DNA from: Burkholderiales bacterium
GTDB lineage: Bacteria > Pseudomonadota > Gammaproteobacteria > Burkholderiales > JAHFRG01
Reading direction: 5' to 3'
Assembly (NCBI GenBank): GCA_035518095.1
Contig: DATIXX010000009.1
Span: 1 to 57,603 of the forward strand
DNA length: 57,603 bases
Shown: one piece after another, positions 8,455 through 16,801 of the stretch
Position numbering within the stretch: position 1 is the first letter of the stretch
How the letters are laid out: each line of letters begins with the position of its first letter
The notes under the pieces: model-generated
Database searches by the model: none
What the model was told of the DNA's origin: nothing
The model's input: the letters and a program-made list of their open reading frames with translations, nothing else
Translations under genes and position numbers: made by a program

Positions 8455-9294
8455 CTATAAGCGCACAACCAGAACCGGGCATTTAGCGAGCCCTACCAAA
8501 CGCTCAGTCGTGCTTCCCATAAGAGGCTTTTCTAAGCCGGTCCGTCCGTGACTGCCAGCCACGATCAAATCTGCGCCCAATGCCTCGGCAGCGATAATTA
8601 ATGCCTCGTGTGGCCGACCATCGACCACCGTCCCATCCACCGTCACCCCCTCGCGCCTCAGCATGTCCAATGCCTTTTCGACAGCGTCGCTAGCTTCGGC
8701 TCTTTGTTCTTTGCTATTGCTCTCGGCTACTGCGGAAATAACCGTGATTGGTAACCGGTACCACTTCGCGACAGCGCCAGCCACAACGGCCGCGGCCTCG
8801 CTAAAACGGGAACCATCGCTCGCGAGAAGCACTCGCTTCTTCCACATTTGCGCGTTACTCGGCACAGCCAGCACAGTGCACCGTGCATGCCCTATTACCT
8901 TCGCGGCATTTTCACCGACGAGTAGCCGCGCCATTAAACCGCGCTTGCCACGTGTACGCATGACGATGAGATCGATTTTCTGTTTCCCCGCCGCGTCGAC
9001 TACCTCTATATAAGGTTCTTCGCCGAGGTGTACGCGAGTTTCGATTTCCAGGCTCTGCTGCGACGCTTGCCTGCGTAATCCGGTTAGGATACGTGCGGCA
9101 TGAACCTCAGCCTTTTGCTCAAGTACTGGTGCAAGGGCCACGTATTCCGGATTCGATACCACCGGGAAAACCACAAAAAGTCGAACCCCGCCCCGACTCG
9201 CCATTGCAAGCGCAATCTGCTCCGCCCCGGCATCAAAGGTTGTGCCTTGCGTTATAAGCAAAATTCGAGAAAAGGGTGGAGTCGGATTCGCCAT
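8455..9294 (-). CDS. Tandem universal stress protein (two UspA domains)
   Basis: UspA proteins are cytoplasmic nucleotide-binding stress proteins. The roughly 279-residue product has two UspA domains. The second holds the ATP-binding pattern GSHGRTGLEKPLMGSTTERL, matching G-x2-G-x9-G-S/T, and should bind ATP. The matching segment of the first domain (RTRGKRGLMARLLVGENAAK) has lost the final Ser/Thr and probably does not bind ATP normally. I chose ATG 9294, which has AAGG upstream; the longer frame to 9348 overlaps the DUF1634 gene. It lies 19 bases after that gene, in the same operon. Its job in the operon is unknown; UspA genes often accompany transporters. Confidence 0.87.
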   Translation of the reverse strand: MANPTPPFSRILLITQGTTFDAGAEQIALAMASRGGVRLFVVFPVVSNPEYVALAPVLEQKAEVHAARILTGLRRQASQQSLEIETRVHLGEEPYIEVVDAAGKQKIDLIVMRTRGKRGLMARLLVGENAAKVIGHARCTVLAVPSNAQMWKKRVLLASDGSRFSEAAAVVAGAVAKWYRLPITVISAVAESNSKEQRAEASDAVEKALDMLRREGVTVDGTVVDGRPHEALIIAAEALGADLIVAGSHGRTGLEKPLMGSTTERLVGLAKCPVLVVRL

Positions 9295-9313
9295 GGAGGA
9301 ACCTTGTGCTCGC

Positions 9314-9733
9314 TCAGCCTCCACTACCAAACACGCCCCAGGCCGCAACTAGTAGCACGCCAAGATTTAGTAGAGTAATCAACAAATAAGTGATGTCGCG
9401 CCGAAGGGCATAAAAGGGAATTAGCACTAGAAAGCATAGCCCTGATATTCCACTTAGCACGGTAACACCAAAAAAATTGAGAATGTCGCTGTTCCCCATC
9501 AACGAGAGCCACCCCCAGCCGTGAGGCGTGCCCGTTTGGGCAAGGTAATCCTTCACCGGCAGTCCCCAGTATTTCTGCAGTTGGTCGACCGGAATATGCG
9601 CCGGAATCAGACCCAGGACATAAACTAAAAACGAAACACTAAGGATCGCCAAGCCTACCTTTACGGCAGCGTCAAGCACCCGCGCGTACCAAACGTGCTC
9701 GGGAGGAGTGATCTTTTCAGGGACAGCTTTCAT
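9314..9733 (-). CDS. DUF1634-like membrane protein, partner of TauE/SafE
   Basis: This is a 139-residue protein with three hydrophobic segments (about 24-44, 83-105, 108-134 in the longer frame) and a loop of about 40 residues between the first two. It resembles the DUF1634 family, whose members are commonly encoded next to, or fused with, TauE/SafE exporters; here the partner ends only 8 bases upstream. ATG 9733 is taken as the start because the longer frame begins at a TTG that overlaps the exporter stop. It may be an accessory subunit of the exporter. No catalytic residues are visible. Confidence 0.72.
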   Translation of the reverse strand: MKAVPEKITPPEHVWYARVLDAAVKVGLAILSVSFLVYVLGLIPAHIPVDQLQKYWGLPVKDYLAQTGTPHGWGWLSLMGNSDILNFFGVTVLSGISGLCFLVLIPFYALRRDITYLLITLLNLGVLLVAAWGVFGSGG

Positions 9734-9741
9734 TTGGCGTA

Positions 9742-10689
9742 CTAATTCCAAATACCCAAGCCCTTCATCAAGGCACGGATTCCGGCGAACAATAAAATCG
9801 CGATTACCAACTTACGAATGGTGGCTGCATTGATTACCGTGAGGAGGCGCGTACCAATGAAGGCGCCGAGCATCATGCCAATTATCGACGGCGCGGCAAT
9901 TATCGGCAGTACCGCGCCTTGGTTGATATAGACCCACGCCGCAGACGATGTCATCGATAGAACCAAGCTGCTGGTGCCGGCCGCTATTTTGAGCGGAATA
10001 CCCATCACTAAATTTAAGGCGGGCACATTGGCCCAGCCCGCGCCTAGCCCAAACATCCCCGCGAGCAGCCCAATACCTAGGAACGCAACGAAGCCCTGTG
10101 GCGTCCGGTGACTTGTCCACGCAATTTCTTTTCCACTCGCTGCATCGTGAAGTATTCCGCCGATCTTCAATGCCCCAGCCAATGCATCCATGTGTCTGAC
10201 CTCAGGAAACTCGGACTTTTTGGCTCTCCACATCAAAACAACTATGCCAAGCACCGTCAGGCCGAGCGCCGTGTGAGCAATCGGTCCCGGCAACATGAGA
10301 CCCAGATGGGCACCAACGATGGAACTTGCCGAGACGAGTAACGCAAGTGGCAGGGCCAGACGCAAATTCGCTAAGCCAATCCGCAGCAACGCAGGGCTCG
10401 AAGCTAACGCGCTGGCCAAAGCTACCAGCAACCCCGTCCCGCGGACGAAATCCAGGTGGAATGGGAAAAACCCGCCAACAATGGGAACAAACAACACGCC
10501 GCCGCCGACCCCGGCGGGCACGGCAATAATGCCAAGAATGAAACATACCAAAAAAAGCAGTATGGGCCAGACCCACCAAGGCCATGACAAACCGGTACTA
10601 CCCTGAGCTGCCGCAAAAACCGTCCCGGGCAGCAAAACAAACAGCACTATGACCACCATTCTGCAGACGATTAGCTGCTTTGGAAGCAT
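9742..10689 (-). CDS. TauE/SafE-family anion exporter with signal-like N terminus
   Basis: This is a TSUP-family inner-membrane carrier. The roughly 315-residue product opens with a hydrophobic, signal-like segment (RMVVIVLFVLLPGTVFAAAQ) and continues with about eight more helices. The two family repeats are IIAVPAGVGGGVLFVPIVGG and GLLAGMFGLGAGWANVPALN, separated by a soluble loop of about 45 residues (KKSEFPEVRHMDALAGALKI). ATG 10689 is chosen because AGAGAAA lies before it. It lies 63 bases after the ABC ATPase gene and 8 bases before the DUF1634 gene. It is unlike the plus-strand exporter at 4826-5572. Sitting behind a sulfonate-type uptake and oxygenase operon, it is a good candidate to export sulfite to the periplasm. 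Confidence 0.87.
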   Translation of the reverse strand: MLPKQLIVCRMVVIVLFVLLPGTVFAAAQGSTGLSWPWWVWPILLFLVCFILGIIAVPAGVGGGVLFVPIVGGFFPFHLDFVRGTGLLVALASALASSPALLRIGLANLRLALPLALLVSASSIVGAHLGLMLPGPIAHTALGLTVLGIVVLMWRAKKSEFPEVRHMDALAGALKIGGILHDAASGKEIAWTSHRTPQGFVAFLGIGLLAGMFGLGAGWANVPALNLVMGIPLKIAAGTSSLVLSMTSSAAWVYINQGAVLPIIAAPSIIGMMLGAFIGTRLLTVINAATIRKLVIAILLFAGIRALMKGLGIWN

Positions 10690-10752
10690 TTTTCTCTGTG
10701 CTCTCGTGACAATCGTCCGCACCGTATGCGGTCTGGATTTCTGTCTACTTTT

Positions 10753-11634
10753 CTACCGGGTCGTTGCTCTATTGATGCGTTTTGAGTACGCCTCAACAAA
10801 ATCCGTCGCCGCTTTGCTGCCGCGCGAGAAGGATTTCATCGCCTCTTCATGCAGAATCGACAGCGCCTGCATCTTGATTTCGTTCGATTTGTCGTTTTCA
10901 ACCAGATCGAGGAATTTGCGGGGGCGCGGCAGGTCGACTTCAAGCACCGCTCGCACCTGGGTCGGAATGTTGGTCATGATCAACATGCGGTCGGCAAGGA
11001 AGATTGCCTCGTCGATGTCTGTGGTGACGAAGAAGTTGGTGCGCCGGTTCTCTTCGTAGAGCGCCGAGTAATATTCCCACATCAGCTCCTTGGTCATTGC
11101 GTCAAGGCCGCGGAACGGCTCGTCCAGGATCATCACTTCGGGGTTGTTTATCATGGCCCGCGCCAGCTCGGCACGCCGCTGCATGCCGCCCGATAGTTGC
11201 GTCGGATACTTCTTGCGGAAGTCCTGCAAGCCGATTTTGTTCAGCAGAAACTCGGCGAAATCGAGTGTTTCCTGAGTAACCTCGCCCCGCGCACGGGGGC
11301 CATACAGAATGTTGTCGTAGGTGGTCATCCAGGGGAACAGCGCGCTTTCCTGGAACAGCACCAAGCGGTCAGGTCCCGGCTCGCCAATCGGCTCACCATT
11401 GAGGGTGATGGTACCGCGCGTCGGTCTTTCGAACCCCGCCAGCAAGCGGATCAGCGTACTTTTACCGCAGCCTGACGGGCCGATCATCACGGTGAGCTTA
11501 CCGCGCTCAATAGTAAACGAGCAGTCCTTTACCACTTCCCTGCTGAATTGTGTGGCGCCATAGCTCTTGCTGACGTGGCTCGCAATGATCTCCCCGACCT
11601 TGATCGCAGGACGGCTGAATTGGTCGCTGCTCAT
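10753..11634 (-). CDS. NitT/TauT-type ABC importer ATPase 1, H-loop His missing
   Basis: This is one of two ATPases of a NitT/TauT-type importer. The 293-residue product has a Walker A (GPSGCGKST, 52-60), Q-loop Gln 95 (LFQESALFPW), a consensus signature (LSGGM, 147-151), and a Walker B with catalytic Glu 172 (VMILDEPF). The switch His that normally follows as VTHD is absent: the sequence is FVTTDIDEA, with Thr at 205 (codon ACA, read directly from the DNA). The C-terminal 60 residues form an extra helical tail. Together with the partner at 12530-13393, whose signature is altered, this predicts a heterodimer with one consensus and one degenerate ATP site. It is the last gene of the transporter block. 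Confidence 0.9.
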   Translation of the reverse strand: MSSDQFSRPAIKVGEIIASHVSKSYGATQFSREVVKDCSFTIERGKLTVMIGPSGCGKSTLIRLLAGFERPTRGTITLNGEPIGEPGPDRLVLFQESALFPWMTTYDNILYGPRARGEVTQETLDFAEFLLNKIGLQDFRKKYPTQLSGGMQRRAELARAMINNPEVMILDEPFRGLDAMTKELMWEYYSALYEENRRTNFFVTTDIDEAIFLADRMLIMTNIPTQVRAVLEVDLPRPRKFLDLVENDKSNEIKMQALSILHEEAMKSFSRGSKAATDFVEAYSKRINRATTR

Positions 11635-11650
11635 GGCTGGAGTGCTCGAG

Positions 11651-12526
11651 TCATCTTAAGCTCAACCACGGCGTCACGCGCTTGCCCAGCGCGCGTAGCG
11701 CCGCGCTGGAAATGAAACCGGCAATGCCGATCGAGATCATACCGACGACGATCTGCTCGTATGAACCCCCGACGTAGGAGTTCCAGATGAAGAACCCGAG
11801 TCCGCCACCACTGGTGCCGCCAATCTGGCTGCCGCCACCCGAGATCATTTCCGCTGCAACCACGACTTCCCAGGTGATGCCCATGCCGACCGCCGAGCCG
11901 ACCATGATCGACGGCAAAGTGCCGGGCAGGATAAGGCGCCAGAAAATGTCCCGCCGGCTCGATCCCATCGAGCGCGCGGCCTGAAAGTAGCGCACGTCGA
12001 TCGAGCGAGCGCCGCCGACGACATTGATGACGATGGAGTAGAACGCGCCAAGGAAAGTCACGAATGCGATCGATAATTCCTGCGTCGGCCAGAAGATAAT
12101 CGACGCCGGCACCCACGCGAGCGGCGGGATCGGGCGCAGCACCTCGAATACCGGGAAGCACACGCCAAATGCGGTGCGGTTCACCGCCAGCAGCAAGCCA
12201 AACGGAATGCCGATGATCATCGCCGCCAGGAACCCTAACATGACGCGGAAAAAGCTCATGTACCAGCTCTGCCAATAACCGGGGTCGGGCAGCACCGCGA
12301 GCCAGGCATGCAGCACCTCCGTCGGCGCTGGCACCGCGCCAATCCATGGCAGATATGCCGATTTGAGGCCGAGAACGCTCAGCGCATGGCGCAGCCACTC
12401 AAAGGCGTCCCCTTTGATCCAGATCTTGGACAGCGAGCCGATCTCCCACAGCACGAGAAAAACGACGATCGACACGGCGCCGCGCCACAGCGACGAGCCG
12501 AACAATACTTTCGTCCGGGCCGTCAT
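11651..12526 (-). CDS. NitT/TauT-type ABC importer permease 1
   Basis: This is an inner-membrane permease of the binding-protein-dependent family. The 291-residue product has about six to seven helices and the EAA-loop that docks the ATPase (ARSMGSSRRDIFWRLILPGT). The segment VFEVLRPIPPLAWVP is typical of the NitT/TauT group. It follows ATPase 2 after 3 bases, with a strong GGAAGG ribosome site inside the end of that gene, and precedes ATPase 1 by 16 bases. Unlike permease 2 in the same operon, it has no regulatory domain. The two permeases are different enough to form a heterodimer rather than two separate importers. Confidence 0.9.
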   Translation of the reverse strand: MTARTKVLFGSSLWRGAVSIVVFLVLWEIGSLSKIWIKGDAFEWLRHALSVLGLKSAYLPWIGAVPAPTEVLHAWLAVLPDPGYWQSWYMSFFRVMLGFLAAMIIGIPFGLLLAVNRTAFGVCFPVFEVLRPIPPLAWVPASIIFWPTQELSIAFVTFLGAFYSIVINVVGGARSIDVRYFQAARSMGSSRRDIFWRLILPGTLPSIMVGSAVGMGITWEVVVAAEMISGGGSQIGGTSGGGLGFFIWNSYVGGSYEQIVVGMISIGIAGFISSAALRALGKRVTPWLSLR

Positions 12527-12529
12527 CGT

Positions 12530-13393
12530 CTAGCCTTCCTTTTCGCCGGCGGCGAATGCCTTCAATGCTTCTTCATGCACCGCCTCAGTGGTTTCCTCCA
12601 TCAGCTCGCGAAAGCGCCGCGAGGTGAGCACGCTGTAGTCGCGCGGATGTGGTATGTCGACCGCGAGGATTTTTTTCGGCTTGCACGGGCGCGTGGTCAT
12701 GATTGCCACCCTGTGACCCAGAAAAATCGCTTCCTCGAGATCGTGCGTGATGAAAAATATCGTCACCCGGTTCTTGTAATAGATCTCGAGCAGCGCTTCG
12801 TGCATTACCGACTTGGTCAGGGAGTCGAGCGCGCGGTACGGTTCGTCCAGCAGCAGCACCTTGGGATTGTTCATCAATGCGCGCACGATTTCCACGCGCC
12901 GTCGTACGCCAGAAGATACTTCGCCCGGATAGTTGTGTTCGACGCCCGCGAGACCCGCATCGGCCATCATTCCCAGCGCCTTTTCGGTCGCCTCAGCCTT
13001 GGTCAGCTTGCCCTGCATGATCGGGCCGAACGCCACGTTCTCTAAGTTAGTTTTCCAGGGAAAGAGCGCGCCGTTTTGGAACACTACGATGCGATCCGAT
13101 CCCGGCTCGGCTTTGGGCTTTTCGTCGCCGCACAGCACTTCCCCGTCAAGCAGAATGCGCCCGGAAGTGATTTCGTGAAATCCCGCGATCGCATTGAGCA
13201 AAGTGGTCTTCCCGCACCCGGACGGCCCGACAATCATGCAGATTTCGCCAGCCTTGATGTCCAGCGAGCAATGGTCAACCGCCATAACCGCCGCACCGTC
13301 AGGATCGTAGATTTTGACCACGTTGTCGATGGTAATTGCGCCACGTATTGCCGATGGTTGCGTTGCTTCCGCTCGCATGACTGCCGCCATCAT
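12530..13393 (-). CDS. NitT/TauT-type ABC importer ATPase 2, altered signature motif
   Basis: This is the second ATPase of the importer. The 287-residue product has Walker A GPSGCGKTT (56-64), Q-loop Gln 106, Walker B LLLDEPY with Glu 184, and an intact H-loop (FITHDLEEA, His 217). The signature motif is changed from LSGGQ/M to VSSGV (159-163), read directly from the DNA. That is the reverse of the defect in ATPase 1. The start codon overlaps the stop of the CNB-permease gene as ATGA, with GGAGG just upstream; a second ATG at 13390 is equally likely to be used. Overlaps on both sides argue for tightly coupled synthesis. Confidence 0.9.
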   Translation of the reverse strand: MMAAVMRAEATQPSAIRGAITIDNVVKIYDPDGAAVMAVDHCSLDIKAGEICMIVGPSGCGKTTLLNAIAGFHEITSGRILLDGEVLCGDEKPKAEPGSDRIVVFQNGALFPWKTNLENVAFGPIMQGKLTKAEATEKALGMMADAGLAGVEHNYPGEVSSGVRRRVEIVRALMNNPKVLLLDEPYRALDSLTKSVMHEALLEIYYKNRVTIFFITHDLEEAIFLGHRVAIMTTRPCKPKKILAVDIPHPRDYSVLTSRRFRELMEETTEAVHEEALKAFAAGEKEG

Positions 13394-14733
13394 TGGCCTC
13401 CAAGCGCAAGCTCGCGCGTGCGCCACTGCATGAGGTAGTCCCCAATCACGCGCACTAGCGCGCTCGTCGTATAACCAACAATGCCGAGTGTGATCATGCC
13501 GATGAAAATGGTCGGATAGCGCACCGTGGTGTAGGAGGTGTTGATCACGTAGCCGAGGCCGTACTGGCCGGATACCATTTCGGCGGCGACGAGTGAAAAC
13601 CACGATACACCCATCGAAATTTGTAGGCCGGTGAAAATGAACGGAAGCGCGCCCGGTACGATCACGTGCCGGAACACCTGCCAGCGGCCGGCGCCAAGAC
13701 AATACGCAGCGCGCACGTAGGATTCTTCGATCGATTGCACGCCCAGCATGGTGTTCAGCGCCGTGGCGAAAAATGCGGCGAGAAAGGTCAGATAGATCAC
13801 TGCCGATTCGGTGGCGATGAACATCACGATGGCAAGCGGTACCCAGGCGAGCACCGGGATCGGGCGCAGCAGCTCGAACACGGGAAACACGTACTCCTTG
13901 AACTTTTTCGACCAGCCGAGGAACAGCCCGAACGGCACGCCGAGCAGTGTTGCCAGAGCGAACGCCTCCGCTACGCGCCGGATACTCACCCAGATGTGCT
14001 TGTAGTATTCCGGCGTATAAATCGACAGACCGTAGACCGGGTTCGGATTGGCCCATTCCTTGATGACCGTCGTAAGCCCCGGCATCTCGCGAAACCGCGG
14101 CAGCTTCCAGACCTCGACCGACAAATACCAGACGCTGAGAAAAAGCGCGAACCCCGTCAGCATGAGGTAAGGACGCGGGCTGCGGATCCATTGCCTGAAG
14201 CGGTAAAGAGTGAGGTCCATGCCTTGGATGTCGCCGGCATGCATGCGGCGGTGGATTCGACGCAGTTGCGCTATCAAATCGGGCACGGTGTAATCGCGCG
14301 TTATCATGGTCGCGAAGCGACTCATAATTACGTCCCCGGCATCGGGATCCGATTCGAGTACGCGCAGCAAATCTTCGCCATTGATGCGGAGAATGTCCGT
14401 CGTTTCCTGAGATACCGCCTTGGCAAGGCGATGCGGATACTTCTCGAGAAGTGCGGCCCAGCCAAATACATCTCCTTGGCGGAGCAGCTTGACCGGCCGG
14501 CGTGCCTGCGCGCCGGGCTCGAGAGCGTGTTCAACTTGGCCTGAAACGATGATGTAGATGTCGTCGGCCTTGTTACCGGCTTCGTAAATCACAGCGCGGG
14601 CATCATAGGACGTGCGCCTGCCGAGGGCCGCAATTTTTCGCAGCAGCCCATCCGCGGCGACCTGGAATGGCATCGTCTGCTTAAGAATGGTGATCGCTTG
14701 TTCAGCCAAGACTTGACCGGCTACCGGCTCCAT
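13390..14733 (-). CDS. ABC importer permease fused to a cyclic-nucleotide-binding-like domain
   Basis: The 447-residue product is a NitT/TauT-type permease with an extra N-terminal domain of about 150 residues that belongs to the CRP-like cyclic-nucleotide-binding (CNB) fold. The CNB part shows GNKADDIYIIVSGQVEHAL (53-71) and GDVFGWAALLEKYPHRLAKA (88-106). Trp 92 stands where cAMP-binding domains have the ribose-binding Glu of FGE, while Arg 102 sits at the phosphate-Arg position. The permease part (about 185-447) has the EAA loop (CLGAGRWQVFRHVIVPGA). The CNB domain is close in sequence to that of the ferredoxin at 16065-16793. A cytoplasmic sensor fused to an importer permease is unusual; it may gate uptake by a ligand other than cAMP. 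Confidence 0.9.
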   Translation of the reverse strand: MEPVAGQVLAEQAITILKQTMPFQVAADGLLRKIAALGRRTSYDARAVIYEAGNKADDIYIIVSGQVEHALEPGAQARRPVKLLRQGDVFGWAALLEKYPHRLAKAVSQETTDILRINGEDLLRVLESDPDAGDVIMSRFATMITRDYTVPDLIAQLRRIHRRMHAGDIQGMDLTLYRFRQWIRSPRPYLMLTGFALFLSVWYLSVEVWKLPRFREMPGLTTVIKEWANPNPVYGLSIYTPEYYKHIWVSIRRVAEAFALATLLGVPFGLFLGWSKKFKEYVFPVFELLRPIPVLAWVPLAIVMFIATESAVIYLTFLAAFFATALNTMLGVQSIEESYVRAAYCLGAGRWQVFRHVIVPGALPFIFTGLQISMGVSWFSLVAAEMVSGQYGLGYVINTSYTTVRYPTIFIGMITLGIVGYTTSALVRVIGDYLMQWRTRELALGGQ

Positions 14734-14771
14734 GGACGCGGCGACCTACATAATTCAAAGAATGCATTATC

Positions 14772-14790
14772 CGCCGGCGCGGCGCCGGCG
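14772..14790. other. GC-rich hairpin between binding-protein and permease genes
   Basis: A perfect 7-bp stem (CGCCGGC / GCCGGCG) with a 5-base loop lies in the 94-base gap. No U tract follows, so it is not a standard terminator. Hairpins at this place in ABC operons often protect the binding-protein message or weaken read-through, giving more binding protein than membrane parts; that role is inferred. Confidence 0.45.
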
Positions 14791-14827
14791 ACGAAGGAGC
14801 GGCGGCGCGACCGGCCCCCTGGTCTTT

Positions 14828-15958
14828 TCAATTAACTGGCTTGAAAGCGGAATCCGGTAGCGCCTTCACCTCTCCAATCGGCGCTTTCAACCTGCGTTCC
14901 GCGAGTACCTCCTCGGCAAATTGCGGCATGACCGCCTCGGGACGGAGCTTCGGCGTATTGATGCTCTTGACCGAATACAGGAATTCGGTCGCCTTGCTTA
15001 GCAGTTCCCGAGCCGACGGCGTGAACTCGTATTCCAGCGTGACGCGGGTCGGAGTACCACCCTCGTTCGCCGGATATTGGCCGTAGAGCGAAGCCCATAA
15101 CGCTTTGTCGGTAAATCCGGTGGTCTGTTCTTTCGCCATCTTGGTGATCTCTTCCGAGTTCTTTTTGTCGGCAAGGTAGAGTTGGGCATCCAATTCGGCA
15201 TTGAGCCAGGCCTTGACAACATCCGGACGTTGTTTGATCAGCTCGGCACGCATGGCGAGGAACCCGCCGTCGTTTTCATTGACGTTCACCCCCGATGCAA
15301 TGCGCTTGGCGAGCCCCTCTTGTACAATACGTGAAGCTGTTGGCTCCCAAATCACCGCCGCATCGATCTTGCCGGCGCGAAAATTGCTGGTAATAACCTC
15401 TATATTCTGGTTTAAGTATGCTGCGGGAGTAACTTTTTCCTTTTGGAACACGGCTTGCGCGAAGCGGTCGGTGCAACTACCCTTGGGCACCGCCACAGTT
15501 TTGCCATTGAGCCACTTGATCGCCTGGATAGGGTTGGCGAACTTCGGCGCATCCACGCGTGCGAGGAAAATATTGCACTGATCGAACCCGAGTCCTAGGA
15601 CCGCAACCAGTCGGACATCGGCGACATCCTGTTTGGTGGTGGAGACGATCGCCGGCATGTCGCCCATGTAGCCGATATATTGTTTGCCCGCCAACATGTT
15701 GTTGACGATAATCGCGCCCTGCAAGCCAACCTGGAATTCGACTGTTGATCCCTTGGGAAGGTATTTCTCGTAAAATTTTTTGTTGCGCATGATCACGCCC
15801 GACCACGACTCGGTATAGTAAGGTTGATAACCAACGACCAGATTTACCGGGTCACCGGGCTTGCCGAAATTCAGCTCGGCTGCCATCGCTGGCGCGGCGA
15901 AAACGGTGCCTGCGGTAATGAGCGCCGCCGCGAAATGCAACGGATGTTTAATCTTCAT
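14828..15958 (-). CDS. NitT/TauT-type periplasmic substrate-binding protein
   Basis: This is the periplasmic binding protein that gives the importer its specificity. The 376-residue product has a clear signal peptide (HFAAALITAGTVFAAPAMAA, cut near residue 27) and the two-lobed NMT1/SsuA-like fold: VGYQPYYTESWSGVIM, LAGKQYIGYMGDMPAIVS, WLNGKTVAVPKGSCTDRF and GKIDAAVIWEPTASRI. Homologues bind nitrate, sulfonates, taurine or pyrimidine precursors. A strong AAGGAGG site precedes the start. The gap of 106 bases to the ferredoxin gene upstream may hold an internal promoter. The ligand cannot be read from sequence; the oxygenase and sulfite-exporter neighbours favour a sulfonate. Confidence 0.88.
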   Translation of the reverse strand: MKIKHPLHFAAALITAGTVFAAPAMAAELNFGKPGDPVNLVVGYQPYYTESWSGVIMRNKKFYEKYLPKGSTVEFQVGLQGAIIVNNMLAGKQYIGYMGDMPAIVSTTKQDVADVRLVAVLGLGFDQCNIFLARVDAPKFANPIQAIKWLNGKTVAVPKGSCTDRFAQAVFQKEKVTPAAYLNQNIEVITSNFRAGKIDAAVIWEPTASRIVQEGLAKRIASGVNVNENDGGFLAMRAELIKQRPDVVKAWLNAELDAQLYLADKKNSEEITKMAKEQTTGFTDKALWASLYGQYPANEGGTPTRVTLEYEFTPSARELLSKATEFLYSVKSINTPKLRPEAVMPQFAEEVLAERRLKAPIGEVKALPDSAFKPVN

Positions 15959-16064
15959 GTCGTCCTCCTTGTGGTTGATGTGCGAAATGAGTCAAATTAC
16001 ATGATCGGTTATTATTTGGCGAGCATCAACAAACTACAATCGCATCAAAAAACCGTTTCCTAGT

Positions 16065-16793
16065 TTATTTAGCTCCCGGAGCAGCTAGGAATCGCGCGAT
16101 CAGCGCCGATAGCCGGCGCATGACAATATAACCCGACGCCGGATCCGACTCCAGCAGCCGTAGCGCCTGACCACCATTGATCCGCAACAGCACTGATTTC
16201 TCCAGCACGCGGGCACTGGCTATGCGCTGTGGCTGGTTCTCCAGCAGCGCGGCCCAGCCAAACACCTCGCCTTTCTTGAGCATGAAGCCTGCCGGACTGG
16301 TACGCTCGTCGCGCCCGATCTGGAACTCAACGCGCCCGGAGTCAAGCACGAAGAAATCCTCCGCCGGGTCGCCGGGCTTATACAGCATGCTGCCTTCGGC
16401 ATATTCCTCGCGCTTCGCCATTGCGGTCAGCGCAGCCAGCGTGGTCTCGGCAATGCCGATGAAAAGCTCGCCCACGTTGAGCGCGCCCTGCGAATCGACA
16501 TAAATCGCATCGCCCTCGACGAGCACATTGTAGACCTCGAGTGGCGCCTCGGCCAGTCCCATGGGCGTGCCGCTGCGGATGTCCCATTGCCACAGGTGCT
16601 GGTGGCAGGTGAGCACCGAGCCGTCGAATAGGCCTTCGCACAAGGGCACGTCCTGGTGCGGACAGGTGGCCTGCACTGCGAAATATTCTGTTCCACGATT
16701 GGCTACCAGCAGCTTTAGCCCGCCGTCGGTATTGCATTCCTTTATGCCGTTCGCCGGTATTTCTATTTTCCGGCAGATCATTTGTTTTGTCAT
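16065..16793 (-). CDS. Rieske ferredoxin fused to a cyclic-nucleotide-binding-like domain
   Basis: The 242-residue product joins two domains. Residues 1-105 are a Rieske-type [2Fe-2S] ferredoxin with ligands Cys 44, His 46, Cys 63 and His 66 (CPH ... CHQH, 16 residues between). This is the kind that carries electrons to a Rieske oxygenase. Residues 110-242 are a CRP-like CNB domain: DFFVLDSGRVEFQIG, then GEVFGWAALLENQPQRIASA (175-194). As in the permease at 13390-14733, Trp (180) replaces the ribose-binding Glu and Arg 190 is kept. The two CNB domains share FGWAALLE, LRING and LRxLESDP. The gene starts 8 bases after the reductase stop. A sensor on an electron carrier suggests ligand or redox control of the oxygenase. 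Confidence 0.88.
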   Translation of the reverse strand: MTKQMICRKIEIPANGIKECNTDGGLKLLVANRGTEYFAVQATCPHQDVPLCEGLFDGSVLTCHQHLWQWDIRSGTPMGLAEAPLEVYNVLVEGDAIYVDSQGALNVGELFIGIAETTLAALTAMAKREEYAEGSMLYKPGDPAEDFFVLDSGRVEFQIGRDERTSPAGFMLKKGEVFGWAALLENQPQRIASARVLEKSVLLRINGGQALRLLESDPASGYIVMRRLSALIARFLAAPGAK

Positions 16794-16801
16794 CGCGGGC
16801 G

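Noticed and set aside
12530..14191. 553-codon minus-strand frame running through ATPase 2 and upstream
   Set aside because: Only the part from 13393 encodes the ATPase. The upstream part is out of frame with the permease gene and reads as Arg/His-rich noise, so this is not a fusion.
13666..14544. 292-codon plus-strand frame opposite the CNB-permease gene
   Set aside because: Arg/His/Gln-rich translation with no motif; shadow of the real minus-strand gene.
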